DNA of 64,000 nt. Origin: a virus. The DNA is taken from IMG/VR virus record IMGVR_UViG_3300031962_000001, positions 1 to 64,000 of that record; one strand, written 5' to 3'. The notes under the pieces are model-generated. The model searched no databases. It worked only from the letters and a program-made list of their open reading frames with translations, and was not told where the DNA came from. Positions 34,809 to 44,399 of the stretch are shown piece by piece (within the stretch, counting starts at the first letter, position 1; each line of letters begins with the position of its first letter). Both the position numbers and the translations under genes were made by a program.

Positions 34809-34828
34809 CTATATCTAGAGAGGCGAAG

Positions 34829-35458
34829 ATGAGCATACCGTCACAAGTAGCGAACGCGGGCAATAACAGCTCAGCGCAGAATGTTTTCAAGGTGACTTTC
34901 AGCCAAGCGTTGTCGTCACCTCCAACCATCGAGTCGTGGGACGATTCTACATTTTCTACCACGACCAAAGAGCAATTTGCTGGCACCACGATCAATGGAA
35001 ATATTCCGTACGTTTCTGTGGTAGCGACTACTGATGCCGCTCCTATCGCTGCTTGGAAGCCAGCATCTCCAGTCGCTGGTGGAGCGGTAGCAAACAGGCT
35101 GAAGGGTCTCACTAACTATGTCAATTCCTCCGTCAACACTCCTACGGCTGGAGGCGCGATCAGGTTCAACATTGACTTCGAGATACCGGCAGATGCCACT
35201 GTTCCCAGTACAAACACGTTCGGTGTCTTGGCGGTAAGATACGCCTATTCTGGCCCAACGCCGACAATCACGTGGCAGTACAATGACGTCGCTGCTGGAG
35301 GGACAGAAGGAGCGCCTCAGTGGACGAACATAACTCCTGGTGCGGCCGGAAACTTTATCAGGCCAGCGGATGCTGGCACGACTTCTGCGAACGTCGCAGC
35401 GACTAAGCCTACTAGCTCTGTTGCGTCGGCAAATCAAATCTGGGTAACCAACACATGA
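34829..35458 (+). CDS. Beta-rich tail-associated protein
   Basis: This 209-residue protein is rich in Ala, Thr, Ser and Asn and is predicted to be mostly strands (NVFKVTFSQALSSPPTIESW, GAIRFNIDFEIPADATVPS, FGVLAVRYAYSGPTPTITWQ). It sits between the tape measure and a homing-type nuclease, where distal tail proteins normally begin. No specific family is recognised. Its stop overlaps the next start. Confidence 0.45.
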   Translation: MSIPSQVANAGNNSSAQNVFKVTFSQALSSPPTIESWDDSTFSTTTKEQFAGTTINGNIPYVSVVATTDAAPIAAWKPASPVAGGAVANRLKGLTNYVNSSVNTPTAGGAIRFNIDFEIPADATVPSTNTFGVLAVRYAYSGPTPTITWQYNDVAAGGTEGAPQWTNITPGAAGNFIRPADAGTTSANVAATKPTSSVASANQIWVTNT

Positions 35459-36048
35459 TGACTAGGAAACAATTAGCAGCTTGCAGAAGAAACGCGAAAA
35501 TAGCGCACTCTCTTCCAAGAACCAAGAAACAATTAGAAGCGCTCAGGAGAAATTCTAAGATAGGCTGCGCTATGCCTAGAACTGAAAGGCAACTGAAGTC
35601 TCTAGCCAAAGCTAGAAAAGTGGGCCAGAAAGTGTTGAGCACTATGTCTAGGACTTGGTTGAAGGGAAAGAATAGGTATAAATATCCCAATAGGCTCAAA
35701 GCAGATCTCAAAAATATACAGATTGCCAACTCTCAACCTAAAACTGCAAAGCAACGTGCTACTTCTAGAGAGATGGTTAAGTATGCCCACGAAGGTTTGA
35801 AGAAGAGAAGAAAAGAGATCAATGGCATCTGTGAACTGTGCGGAGTTCCATGCTTCACTTATGGAGATCACTGTCATAAGACTGGAAAGAAGCGTGGAAA
35901 AGTCTGCCTCAGTTGCAACTTGGTTCTTGGAATGTTCAAAGACGATATAGGTCGATTCAAGAAGGCAATTAAATACCTTGAGAAATATAAAGTCTTGAGG
36001 TTTCCCAGACTGCCACAAAGATTTCCTAGATTGAAAGTGGCAGCATAG
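35455..36048 (+). CDS. Endonuclease VII-type HNH nuclease with N-terminal repeats
   Basis: Residues 1-70 hold three copies of a repeat of about 20 residues (TRKQLAACRRNAKIAHSLPR, KKQLEALRRNSKIGCAMPRT, ERQLKSLAKARKVGQ), resembling NUMOD-type DNA-binding modules. The C-terminal part has the recombination endonuclease VII core: CELCG and CLSCN zinc pairs, with GDHCHKTGKKRG carrying the catalytic His. It may be a homing nuclease inserted in the tail operon. The last 18 residues carry two RFPR motifs (LRFPRLPQRFPRLKVAA), part of a motif family described in the findings. Confidence 0.8.
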   Translation: MMTRKQLAACRRNAKIAHSLPRTKKQLEALRRNSKIGCAMPRTERQLKSLAKARKVGQKVLSTMSRTWLKGKNRYKYPNRLKADLKNIQIANSQPKTAKQRATSREMVKYAHEGLKKRRKEINGICELCGVPCFTYGDHCHKTGKKRGKVCLSCNLVLGMFKDDIGRFKKAIKYLEKYKVLRFPRLPQRFPRLKVAA

Positions 36049-36071
36049 ATTCTATAAAAGGGAGGAGCCCA

Positions 36072-36443
36072 ATGTGGCTTTCTAACTTTGAGAACGGCAC
36101 TTCCATCTCTTCCAAAAACGTATTCTGGACACAGTTGAAGGAAAGAAGCAATGGAGCCAAGATGACCGGGCTCCAGCTCACCAGTTCTCTGTTTCCAAAT
36201 CTGTTTCTGGAACTTTCTGATCTGGACCGATACTATTTCGTGACTGAAGCCAGTGCTTTCATAGCGGAAGGAGTATTTCGCAACGAAGTGCTGGCTGAAA
36301 TCATTGGTGGACACAATCTAGAACTGGGAATCGGTATTGAAATCCGGCTAGAGTACACGGGCAGCGCGAAGTCCAGAATCTACAAGCTTGAACGTTATAA
36401 GTATTCGAAGGATATCTTGGTAGAGGGTACTAGAAGGCACTAA
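36072..36443 (+). CDS. Unknown small tail-region protein
   Basis: This 123-residue protein has a ribosome site GGGAGGAG. It is a mixed alpha/beta sequence with hydrophobic segments LFPNLFLELSDLDRYYF and AEIIGGHNLELGIGIEIRLE. It lies between the endonuclease and the large fibre-type gene and shares its last base with the next start. It could be a small distal tail component; no family is recognised. Confidence 0.4.
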   Translation: MWLSNFENGTSISSKNVFWTQLKERSNGAKMTGLQLTSSLFPNLFLELSDLDRYYFVTEASAFIAEGVFRNEVLAEIIGGHNLELGIGIEIRLEYTGSAKSRIYKLERYKYSKDILVEGTRRH

Positions 36444-39400
36444 TGCCAGCGGTATATGTCAGCTCGAATGTCAGTGGAGTTTCTGCTACTACTAGCGGAA
36501 CGCTGAACTATGGAACGCTGGCTTCTGGGCAGACCATATTTCTGCAGATAGCTGCCTACGGTTCAGGAAACGTTCCAAGCTCTGTCACGGACGATAAGGG
36601 CAATACATACGTTCAGCTCTATACGCAGAATTTCTCCACTTCTTTCCTTGGCGGTCTTGGCGGAACGATAACTCTCTACTACGCCACCGTAAAGACAGCG
36701 GGAAATACGACCGTCACTGTAAACTTCGCAAGCTCCACGACTTGGGCAATGAACGCGATCTGGTACTTGGGGTTCAACACTACTCCATTCACGTTAGAAA
36801 CTTCAGCGTCTGCTGGCGGCACTGGCACTGCACCAAATTCTGGCGCGACTCCCTCGAACGCGACAGCTGGCGATCTGCTGCTCGGTCTTGGAATGACCGA
36901 TATCGCCATAGGAAATTTCTCAAACTTCTACTCAGCTCAGGGTGCTGGTTACAGTGGTTCCTTCAGCGATTCTTCAGGAAATAACGTAAGCAGTATACAA
37001 GAATTCCAGAACGCTGCTTCCACTACGACATATTCTGCGACGGCAACTCTTCAGAGCAGCGCAAATTGGGTGATGGCAGTCGTAGCGATCAAGCAGACGG
37101 CTTCAGTGCCTACGTTTGTGAGAGGCTACGGAACAGTCCACAGTGCTGGAGCTGGTTCTTTGGGATTGACCGGCGTCACGCTGTCCGTTGGCGATCTGGG
37201 CATCGTCTGCGTGAAATGGGTTGGCACACAGACCATCAGCACGGTCGCAGACAATCTTGGTGGCAACGTTTGGATAGCTGTTCCAAATTCCTATCAGACG
37301 GGAGCTGGAAATTTCAGCAGTCAGCTTTGGTATTGCGCCAAGATAGCCACTGGTGGAACAGCCACCATCACCGTCACTTGGTCTGCTACTACAGGGAGCA
37401 TGGATATAGGTGGAGCCGAATTCACGGCTTCCACTATAGACATATCCTCGTCTTCGCAGCTTGCCTCGTCTAACAATATCACCATATCTGCGACCCCTAC
37501 GAGTGCTAGCGAAATGCTCTACGCTTTCTTCGTAGGAGGAGCTAGTACTCCTAGCATTTTAGCTTCTGGATTCACCAGTGCCGGAGCGGCTGGCAGTTTC
37601 AGCACTCAGGGATACATGGCGGCAGGACCAACTGGGATATCTTATCCTGCGACCGCCACTCAAACCGCTCCTTCTCTTTTCTTTGCTGCGATAGTCGCTT
37701 TGGGACCGTCTTCTAACAGCAAGACCTGGAATACAGATTGCTACGTCTTTCCATTCTATAATTCCAAGAATTGGAACACAGATTGCTTCGTGACCGTTCC
37801 TCAGCGAAGCTGGAACGTAGACTGTTACGTCGCTAATCCGTCTGCTATCACTGTCGCTTTGACTTACGTCAGCCTAGCTGGTCAGATCCTCTTCAAGATT
37901 AACGTTCCTAATGGCTTTATTGGGTTGAAGGGAACACTCAATCAGCCGGTCCTGACGTACGTCGGACTCGCGGCTACGATAAAGACTCAGAAGCTCCCAG
38001 CCAGTTTTACAGGTCTGGCAGGTACGATCAAGATCAAGCCTACTCCAAGCTACACAAGCTTGAAGGGCACGATCAACAATCCTACGCTCAAATCGTGGAA
38101 CTCGGACTGCTTCGTTGTCGTTCCTGCCAGAATCTATGTTTCACTGGCTGGCACCATCGTACAGAAGCTGACGCCGACTGGTCCTCCTGTTCCTACTGGA
38201 GCGTTTCCAGATTCTTCTTACGTAGGATTGAGAGCTACGATTCTGAGTGGAGGGTCTGGTTCTATCCAGATGCCGGGTTCTGGATATACGACAGCAGACG
38301 ATTGGTATTCTTCTGTAGACGCTGGCGCTTCCTACAAGTCTGGCTCTGTATTCAATCTGTCCGGTGCTAATCTTCCCGCTGGTGGAATCAATCTAGTCGT
38401 GACGGCATTCACTGGCGGAGTAACGAGCTTCCAGACTCGCACGAGAAACTGGCTGCGCAGAGTAGACGCTGCGAATAGTGGCATCGTCACCAACACTCAG
38501 ACCAATGTGCATACTCTGCCGAATGGTGCCGTCATCACTACGACTACAGTCACTACGCAGAACAAGGACGTATTGACTACGACCGTGACGACTCAGAGCA
38601 GTGCGACGCCTACCAGAACCAGCACCGTCATCACTGAGAAGAGCGTCGGTGGCCAGACTACCGTCCGTGAAATAGACACTACGACTATAAACGGCATCGT
38701 GACGAATGTAGAAAAGAAAAACGTCTTTTCGGTGCCGCCGACGTATGACAATCCACAGCCACTGAAAGTCACGACGCTGGACGGCGTAATTCATTACCAG
38801 TTTTTCTCGGCCATCAACGCTGAATGGGCTGGCGGCGAGCAGGAAGGCGTAACGAATATCCAGACTCAGGTGCAGATAGTTCCCGGCACTTTGAACAATT
38901 CTACTACGGACGCCTTCGGCAATCCTATTCTGTCCAGAGTCACGACCAGCACTGCTACGACTCCAGATGGCAAGATCATTACTACCACTACGACAGAGAC
39001 TGGCAGTTCTACGGCGAAGGACTTTGGCACTACGACCGTAGACACGATCAATCAGTTCAATGGCGTCCAGAAGACCGTCGTTACCAAGACGACATATCCT
39101 GATGGGTCTGTGGTGACTAGCAACAAGACAACCAATTTGCTTACAGGTGATAGCACAGAAACAGACACCGAAACGGTCACCGACGAATATGGGCAGGTAA
39201 CGACGACTGTCACGTCTATCGACACCAAGACATTTGCAGACCCGACCACTGGCATCGAAAGACAGACAGTTACTAAGACGGTCGCCGTCACGAAAGGCGG
39301 AGTCACTACCATAGACACTACTGTCGTTACGAACAACGATTTCGAGGACAGTATCGTCAGCCAAAAGGTCAAGGTCTACTTCATCCAAGAGTTCACTATC

Positions 39401-39739
39401 ACTTGCGTTATAGACGAGCTTAACTTGACAGCTCTGTCGGAGCTGAATGTTACGTTGCAGAAAAACTATACGCTGCTGGAACTGTTCGGCCAGCAATTAG
39501 GCAATGCACAATTGAGCTGGCCTCTGAGGAACACTCTCATCAACCAGTTCAATCTGGCGAATTCCAGCATCACGCCGTTCAAGCTTCAGGCTCTCGGCAA
39601 AGTCTACAATGTCATATTCGCGCAGTCGGCTTCGGCGTTCAGGGCGAAATATATTCCTGGCACTGAGCCTCACGTCTATGAATTGCAGATGATTCTCCAA
39701 TCCAGAAGCGACATATCTACAGGAGCGTTTGGGTTCTAG
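36443..39739 (+). CDS. Large fibre-type protein with repeated modules (1098 aa)
   Basis: Residues 1-215 and about 220-430 are two copies of the beta domain also present in the 3.5-5.6 kb proteins (DDKGNTYVQLY and DNLGGNVWIAVP are equivalent landmarks). Next come four WN(T/V/S)DC(Y/F)V elements and several Y(V/T)(G/S)L(A/K)GTI elements. A Thr/Val-rich stretch of roughly 270 residues follows (TTTTVTTQ, QVTTTVTSIDTKT). A distinct C-terminal domain (FIQEFTITCVIDELNLTALS to the end) closes it. The mosaic suggests a tail fibre or tip protein. Confidence 0.6.
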   Translation: MPAVYVSSNVSGVSATTSGTLNYGTLASGQTIFLQIAAYGSGNVPSSVTDDKGNTYVQLYTQNFSTSFLGGLGGTITLYYATVKTAGNTTVTVNFASSTTWAMNAIWYLGFNTTPFTLETSASAGGTGTAPNSGATPSNATAGDLLLGLGMTDIAIGNFSNFYSAQGAGYSGSFSDSSGNNVSSIQEFQNAASTTTYSATATLQSSANWVMAVVAIKQTASVPTFVRGYGTVHSAGAGSLGLTGVTLSVGDLGIVCVKWVGTQTISTVADNLGGNVWIAVPNSYQTGAGNFSSQLWYCAKIATGGTATITVTWSATTGSMDIGGAEFTASTIDISSSSQLASSNNITISATPTSASEMLYAFFVGGASTPSILASGFTSAGAAGSFSTQGYMAAGPTGISYPATATQTAPSLFFAAIVALGPSSNSKTWNTDCYVFPFYNSKNWNTDCFVTVPQRSWNVDCYVANPSAITVALTYVSLAGQILFKINVPNGFIGLKGTLNQPVLTYVGLAATIKTQKLPASFTGLAGTIKIKPTPSYTSLKGTINNPTLKSWNSDCFVVVPARIYVSLAGTIVQKLTPTGPPVPTGAFPDSSYVGLRATILSGGSGSIQMPGSGYTTADDWYSSVDAGASYKSGSVFNLSGANLPAGGINLVVTAFTGGVTSFQTRTRNWLRRVDAANSGIVTNTQTNVHTLPNGAVITTTTVTTQNKDVLTTTVTTQSSATPTRTSTVITEKSVGGQTTVREIDTTTINGIVTNVEKKNVFSVPPTYDNPQPLKVTTLDGVIHYQFFSAINAEWAGGEQEGVTNIQTQVQIVPGTLNNSTTDAFGNPILSRVTTSTATTPDGKIITTTTTETGSSTAKDFGTTTVDTINQFNGVQKTVVTKTTYPDGSVVTSNKTTNLLTGDSTETDTETVTDEYGQVTTTVTSIDTKTFADPTTGIERQTVTKTVAVTKGGVTTIDTTVVTNNDFEDSIVSQKVKVYFIQEFTITCVIDELNLTALSELNVTLQKNYTLLELFGQQLGNAQLSWPLRNTLINQFNLANSSITPFKLQALGKVYNVIFAQSASAFRAKYIPGTEPHVYELQMILQSRSDISTGAFGF

Positions 39740-39740
39740 C

Positions 39741-41420
39741 ATGGGAACTGGATTCCAACCTGCCATCTTTTCAGCGGCATCAGAAAATATATTGCTATCC
39801 AGTCTGTCTTCTCTGATGCCGGGAAGCACTATCTTTACAGAAGCCAACGTAGTAGCCATGACGCTGTCCTATACCGCTACGGGAGGCAGCTTCTCTATTT
39901 CATTGCTGAAGGATACCATAGCGCCGTCAAAGATACTTGAAGACATGCTGATAGGACTGCCGTTCGGCAGAACAGGAATCGTCAAGTCTGTATCTAGTGG
40001 CTGGAGCACTGGTGGGATGGTGGATATCCTTTCTGGCCCAGCTCTCACCCTCAATGGCACTGCGCAGACGGCCGCTCAGACTCCTCCAGACGTGCCGAAC
40101 GTTGGCCCAGTTTACGTCTCTCTAGCTGTTCTTGCCAATCAGGTTCTGTATGGATATGGTGGTGGGGGTATAATCGGTGGCACTGGACTTGGATATGGCA
40201 ATGTCGTAGAATGGGCGATGCTGGTTCCGTTCATCAAGCACTTCGCGTTCAGAGGACAAGCTCTGGCTGGCTTGCAGCAAATCGCTTCGATCATGCTGGC
40301 AGACCTGATCGTCAGGAAAGACGGCTATCATTTCGTCAACGCTGGAGCCTATCCGAACGTCTCCAAGAAAATAACCATTTCACAGACAGACGTCATCAAT
40401 GCCAATCAAGCCATGGACTATTCTTCAGACGTGGCTTCCATACTTAATCCAACGCTGCTTCTCATCAACACTGGCCTCCCGCAACAATTCGTCTACGACT
40501 ACGTTCACGCGCAGAAGCAGCCAAAGTTCACGGTTTCTGCAGGAGCGCCCAGCACTCTAGGAGCTACGGATTTCATACCGATACCGGATGGTTGGCTTGT
40601 AGATGGCAATTACGAAGAATGGACTCCGGCTAATCCTAGCGATCTTACCAATCCTAATGCTAGCGTCACAAATGGTAGATACTGGAAACAGTTCCCTTCT
40701 CCCACCAATCCAAATATGATGAGAGGCATCACAAACTTCACGCGTCTGGTGAAGCAGATAGTGATACCAGGAAATGTGTCTTCTTTCATTGGCTCGCCAA
40801 TTACTGGATTGACCAAACAGGGAGGGCCATTTGAATTCGCTTTCAACGATTACACTTCGAACCAGGGGATCTATGGACTAGACTCTAGTAGCAGTGCGAC
40901 TGGCGTCACATTGTTTGACATCATAAGTCACCAGTTTCTTACGTTTCCAAATGCTATAGTGCTAATACCTCAGGGCGGTGGCACAAGCGGTGATGCGGCT
41001 TCTAGTTTCTACAGCATCACGATGGAACAGTGGACATTCCCGTTAGTGAACCCTCAAACTTTTACGCTTGGCACTCCACTGCCTCCTTCCAATGTCGCCA
41101 TCGTGACACCGAACTCCAATATCCAGAACGGGCAGAATGGATACTGGTTGTTGTATCTCTACAACTACCAAAAGCTCAATTCGCCGAGACTTAGAACATC
41201 GGTCGCCGCCGTCTACAGAAATACGCTGCCTGAAGTCGGAGATCATCTGTTCGTGAACGGTTTGACGTACGCAGATTGTGGCAGAATCCAGACAGTGAAC
41301 GTCAGCTTCTCCAGGACCGGCGGAGTGGTGCTCAACCTGACCGCTGAGCTCTATCAAGCCAAGAAAGGAAAATGGTCTCTCAGTCCTGGCGGAGCCGTAA
41401 TTGGCGGCGGATTGCCGTAG
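39741..41420 (+). CDS. Tail tip or hub protein candidate
   Basis: This 559-residue protein is read from the ATG just after the upstream TAG. It starts with FQPAIFSAASENILLSSLSS and has an early YTATGGSFSISLLKDTIAPS segment, then ILEDMLIGLPFGRTGIVKSV. The middle contains a helical FRGQALAGLQQIASIMLADL segment. The C-terminal region has RTSVAAVYRNTLPEVGDHLF and a final VVLNLTAELYQAKKGKW strand pattern. This resembles the gp27/gpD-like hub architecture of tail tips, but only loosely. Its order after the fibre gene and before two OB-like proteins supports a tip role. Confidence 0.45.
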   Translation: MGTGFQPAIFSAASENILLSSLSSLMPGSTIFTEANVVAMTLSYTATGGSFSISLLKDTIAPSKILEDMLIGLPFGRTGIVKSVSSGWSTGGMVDILSGPALTLNGTAQTAAQTPPDVPNVGPVYVSLAVLANQVLYGYGGGGIIGGTGLGYGNVVEWAMLVPFIKHFAFRGQALAGLQQIASIMLADLIVRKDGYHFVNAGAYPNVSKKITISQTDVINANQAMDYSSDVASILNPTLLLINTGLPQQFVYDYVHAQKQPKFTVSAGAPSTLGATDFIPIPDGWLVDGNYEEWTPANPSDLTNPNASVTNGRYWKQFPSPTNPNMMRGITNFTRLVKQIVIPGNVSSFIGSPITGLTKQGGPFEFAFNDYTSNQGIYGLDSSSSATGVTLFDIISHQFLTFPNAIVLIPQGGGTSGDAASSFYSITMEQWTFPLVNPQTFTLGTPLPPSNVAIVTPNSNIQNGQNGYWLLYLYNYQKLNSPRLRTSVAAVYRNTLPEVGDHLFVNGLTYADCGRIQTVNVSFSRTGGVVLNLTAELYQAKKGKWSLSPGGAVIGGGLP

Positions 41421-41429
41421 GAGGAAGAC

Positions 41430-41687
41430 ATGCCAGAAGGAAGCCCATTGCGTCTAGCGCTCAAACAGCTTATCCAAGAAGTACTAGACGAGAACTCAAC
41501 TCAAACTACCGGAGACTTGCAGCCAACGCAAGGAACTGTAATCAACATCAACGACGATGGTACGGTGGATGTCCAAGCATCAGATCAGACATTTTATGGA
41601 GTTGGCTATCCAGACCCGAATGTGGTGATCGGCACGATAGTCATAGTCGTGACTGGTGACGGAGTGACGGCGGCGATACCACAATGA
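41430..41687 (+). CDS. Small OB-like tail tip protein
   Basis: This 85-residue protein has the pattern GTVININDDGTVDVQASDQT, YPDPNVVIGTIVIVVTGDG, as in short beta-barrel (OB-like) tip proteins. The N-terminus of the next gene repeats the plan (LRxxxKxLI, then VISLNDDGTV, PVVIGQNVILVNDGQG), so the two are paralogous over about 80 residues. They may assemble together at the tail tip. The next gene begins four bases before this one ends. Confidence 0.5.
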   Translation: MPEGSPLRLALKQLIQEVLDENSTQTTGDLQPTQGTVININDDGTVDVQASDQTFYGVGYPDPNVVIGTIVIVVTGDGVTAAIPQ

Positions 41688-43438
41688 GTGGACCTCTAAG
41701 AGAGAAATTCAAAGAACTGATACGAAGCAGTCTGTCATCTCAGGCTACTTTTGATACACCGACATACTCCCTTGCGAGCGTGATCAGTCTCAATGACGAC
41801 GGAACGGTCTTAGCGGCAGATAGCAGGGGAAACCAATTCACAGCATTCCCAAAGTATCCGGTCGTGATTGGACAGAATGTCATACTGGTAAACGATGGCC
41901 AAGGAAATATCTCAGCTGTCCCCGTAGGCGCTTCAGTGCAGCCAACAGAAGTCATACATCCTCCATTTTTCAGCGGTAAGATTCAGACTCTATTCACTGG
42001 GCAAATTGGGCCTGGAGCTTTTGGAAACAATTCACTTTTTGACAATCAATTGGATATTCTAGTGCAACAGGCTGGTAGCAATAAAGTCATAGCCATTAGA
42101 GCTAGGGACATTCTGAAATCTGCCGATTACGCCGAAGCGCTCCTGGCAAGCCAAGCTGGGACTTGTTTTGTACCAATGGCAGTGTCTACCGATCACAGAA
42201 CTATGGCGATAATTTATCCCGCTTATGTCTCTCATGATGGATACGGCACTCCTTTCTACGTGATATTTCTAGACATTTCTGGATTGACTGCTGGAAATGT
42301 ATTAAGCGCCCCACTCGGGATCTACGCTCCATCTGCTATCAAAATTATAAGTTACAATTCTGGTCCCTACTCTCCTGGACCATACTTGTTTCCTCTCAAT
42401 CCGGCTACTGGACAATCTCTAGCAACAGTCTTCGTCAGCAATTTTTCATTGGCGAGTCCTTCATTGGCGTATTTATTCTATTTTCATTCTATAGGATCAG
42501 AACTATTGGTCACTATAGCTAATCTGGCTTCTGGACAGGGTTCGGACGTATTAGGACAAGCTGGCATAGATAGTTTTACTATACCAGCTTATCCGAATGG
42601 AAATTTTGTGGGCGATTTGGTTTTCGGGCCTTTCCAGAATCCATTGGATCTCAGGTTCCTACTTAACTATGCTTGGTATCTTCCGAACTACCCGTTCCTC
42701 AGTGGCACAGACAATGCAAATCAGATATTCTTGTCTATTGTGAATGCTGCGTTCGATGGAAATTCCTTGGGTATTCTACTTCAGTTAGATACTTCTCAAC
42801 CATACCACCACACTGTTGGTCAGTTTCCAGGCTACATTGGAAGTTTTACTCCTGTCTACTCACCTAGTCCACTCGTCAGTCATACCAGTGATAGTACCAA
42901 TGGCGCCATACTTCAGAACAATCTCGTACAAACTCAAAATTCCAATTCTGAGAACTTTTGGATAGGTCTATACAAACTAGACAATCACACTGGAACTCCT
43001 GCAATACTAAACACGGCTCTTCTCTATAGGGGAATGGTCTCAAAACCACCGGGCTTAGACTACATCACATTGCCATTGGACAGCTCTATACAATCAGGCC
43101 CTCCCAGTGGTGGAATTGCTCCTAACACTCAAAGAACCATACTTCCCACCCAGATGGCGGTGATAAATACAAAATTCTATGCGATAGACTATTCTGACTG
43201 CGATGTCTCTGGTGGAACCTACTGGCTGCCGAAACTGTATCAGTTATCAGAGTTTCAAGGTCCTCTAGGAACTACTCTCACTCTGCCAAGCATCCCATCG
43301 AAACCAGCGCCCATCCTAAGAAATATCAGCCCCGGATTTGTAGACCAAGACGCTATCAGACTATTTTCTAAATCTATAGACGGAACAGGATTGTATCAGT
43401 ATTTGAACATATTCAAGATGGAAATGGCAAAACCATAA
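41684..43438 (+). CDS. OB-like domain fused to a large beta protein (tail tip or receptor binding)
   Basis: Residues 1-80 repeat the small preceding protein. The remaining 500 residues are beta-rich with regular hydrophobic strands (TIIYPAYVSHDGYGTPFYVI, FLLNYAWYLPNYPFLSGTD, MAVINTKFYAIDYSDCD), which could form a propeller or sandwich array. No enzymatic motif is visible. It is the last structural gene before the holin-like gene, a common place for receptor-binding proteins, so a receptor-binding role is possible. Confidence 0.5.
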   Translation: MSGPLREKFKELIRSSLSSQATFDTPTYSLASVISLNDDGTVLAADSRGNQFTAFPKYPVVIGQNVILVNDGQGNISAVPVGASVQPTEVIHPPFFSGKIQTLFTGQIGPGAFGNNSLFDNQLDILVQQAGSNKVIAIRARDILKSADYAEALLASQAGTCFVPMAVSTDHRTMAIIYPAYVSHDGYGTPFYVIFLDISGLTAGNVLSAPLGIYAPSAIKIISYNSGPYSPGPYLFPLNPATGQSLATVFVSNFSLASPSLAYLFYFHSIGSELLVTIANLASGQGSDVLGQAGIDSFTIPAYPNGNFVGDLVFGPFQNPLDLRFLLNYAWYLPNYPFLSGTDNANQIFLSIVNAAFDGNSLGILLQLDTSQPYHHTVGQFPGYIGSFTPVYSPSPLVSHTSDSTNGAILQNNLVQTQNSNSENFWIGLYKLDNHTGTPAILNTALLYRGMVSKPPGLDYITLPLDSSIQSGPPSGGIAPNTQRTILPTQMAVINTKFYAIDYSDCDVSGGTYWLPKLYQLSEFQGPLGTTLTLPSIPSKPAPILRNISPGFVDQDAIRLFSKSIDGTGLYQYLNIFKMEMAKP

Positions 43439-43447
43439 GGAGGCAGT

Positions 43448-43867
43448 ATGAACAATCAGACAGCACAACAATTAGTAGCACTCATTTCACAGTATTTTTC
43501 AAGTGGAACGCTGGCGGTCGTTATTGTCGCTGTAGTTCAATGGATTAAAGACAGTCCGCTTTTCCCGAAGATTACTCAAGACACGACAAGAATCAATCAG
43601 GTTCTTGGAGCGGTGCTCGCATTCTTTGCTTCTGTAGGCGTTTCGTGGGGTGTGACCGGACATGTCGTATCGATAACATTCGACTATATTATCGTGCTCC
43701 ACGGATTATGGCATTGGGTTCAACAGCTGGCTCTTCAGCATTTCGTCTATCATGGGTTCCTGAAACCGACAATCCTGCAGAAACAGCTCTTAGATAAAGT
43801 GACACCAGCGTCTAATCCTCCTGTTTCTCCTGCTCCAGCTCCGACCAACTTGAAAACTAATCGCTAG
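43448..43867 (+). CDS. Holin-like membrane protein
   Basis: This 139-residue protein has two clear membrane segments (LAVVIVAVVQWI near residues 23-34 and GAVLAFFASVGVSWGVTGHV near 54-73) and a possible third (FDYIIVLHGLWHWV), followed by a Pro-rich soluble tail. Size, topology and its place at the end of the structural genes fit a holin. The peptidase at 29.5 kb would be its partner if it acts in lysis. Other membrane roles cannot be excluded. Confidence 0.55.
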   Translation: MNNQTAQQLVALISQYFSSGTLAVVIVAVVQWIKDSPLFPKITQDTTRINQVLGAVLAFFASVGVSWGVTGHVVSITFDYIIVLHGLWHWVQQLALQHFVYHGFLKPTILQKQLLDKVTPASNPPVSPAPAPTNLKTNR

Positions 43868-44072
43868 GGAGCTCCTAGGAACGTTTTAGAAATTCCCAGC
43901 CTTACCCTACGTAGGAAAATTTATTCTGCGCCAGTGGCCGCTGGTATCGTGGCAAAGTCCATTCTGGATTGCGATTTCCGCCGCCTAGGACGGCTTAAAC
44001 CGGGCCTAGGGAACTCCTCGTCTGGTGAAGAAAACCTCTCCAGTCGTGTTTCATAGTAGTAGGGAGAGGTAG
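43868..44072 (+). promoter_or_regulatory. Late-to-early boundary region with inverted repeats and a conserved leader
   Basis: This 205-base gap separates structural from replication genes. It holds CTAGG-GAGCT-CCTAG (43863-43877), the palindrome CCTACGTAGG near 43906-43915, and GCCG-CCTAGGA-CGGC near 43983-43997. It ends with TCGTGTTTCATA at 44044-44055, 29 bases before the next start codon. No tRNA or ORF with a ribosome site is seen. A promoter is likely here, but a -35/-10 pair cannot be assigned with confidence. Confidence 0.45.
44044..44072 (+). promoter_or_regulatory. Conserved leader TCGTGTTTCATA, copy 1
   Basis: TCGTGTTTCATA is followed by GTAGTAGGGAGAGG and the start codon 29 bases after the first T. 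The same 12-mer occurs at 47468 and 58174 at 29 and 30 bases from their start codons. Confidence 0.55.
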
Positions 44073-44399
44073 ATGCTAGAAAACAGGGAAGTTCCAATCA
44101 GCAAGCTGACCACTGGGCAGGACTTCACGCTCGTGCTGAACGCCACTAGCAAAAGACGCATCAAAGGCCGATTAGTAGACCTCAGCTCTTGCAGCGCCAC
44201 AGTGATTCTGGACAATACTCTCAGTGAAAAGCTTCACTGGTCTACCAACAAGAGGCTTCACTGGTCCGTGAATACTCCCGTGATTCCTGGCAATAACATC
44301 AGAAAGAGATTCCCCAGAACTCCTGAGCGGTTCCCACGATCTCCGGTTTACAGATATCCGAGACTGCGAAAAGGCGAAGTGATGAGGTATCCACGATGA
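44073..44399 (+). CDS. Small protein with four R[F/Y]PR motifs
   Basis: This 108-residue protein has an N-terminal part resembling a small beta barrel (DFTLVLNATSKRRIKGRLVD, SATVILDNTL), then a basic tail containing RFPR twice and RYPR twice at 44307-44318, 44328-44339, 44352-44363 and 44385-44396. It is the densest carrier of this motif in the window. It is the first gene of the replication block, preceded by the conserved leader, and overlaps the helicase by four bases. Function unknown; nucleic acid binding is possible. Confidence 0.6.
   Translation: MLENREVPISKLTTGQDFTLVLNATSKRRIKGRLVDLSSCSATVILDNTLSEKLHWSTNKRLHWSVNTPVIPGNNIRKRFPRTPERFPRSPVYRYPRLRKGEVMRYPR

Noticed and set aside
27724-43440. 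Contractile tail
   Set aside because: No protein resembling a sheath or baseplate wedge is recognisable. One tube protein, gpG/gpGT and a tape measure are enough for a flexible tail. This is weak negative evidence.
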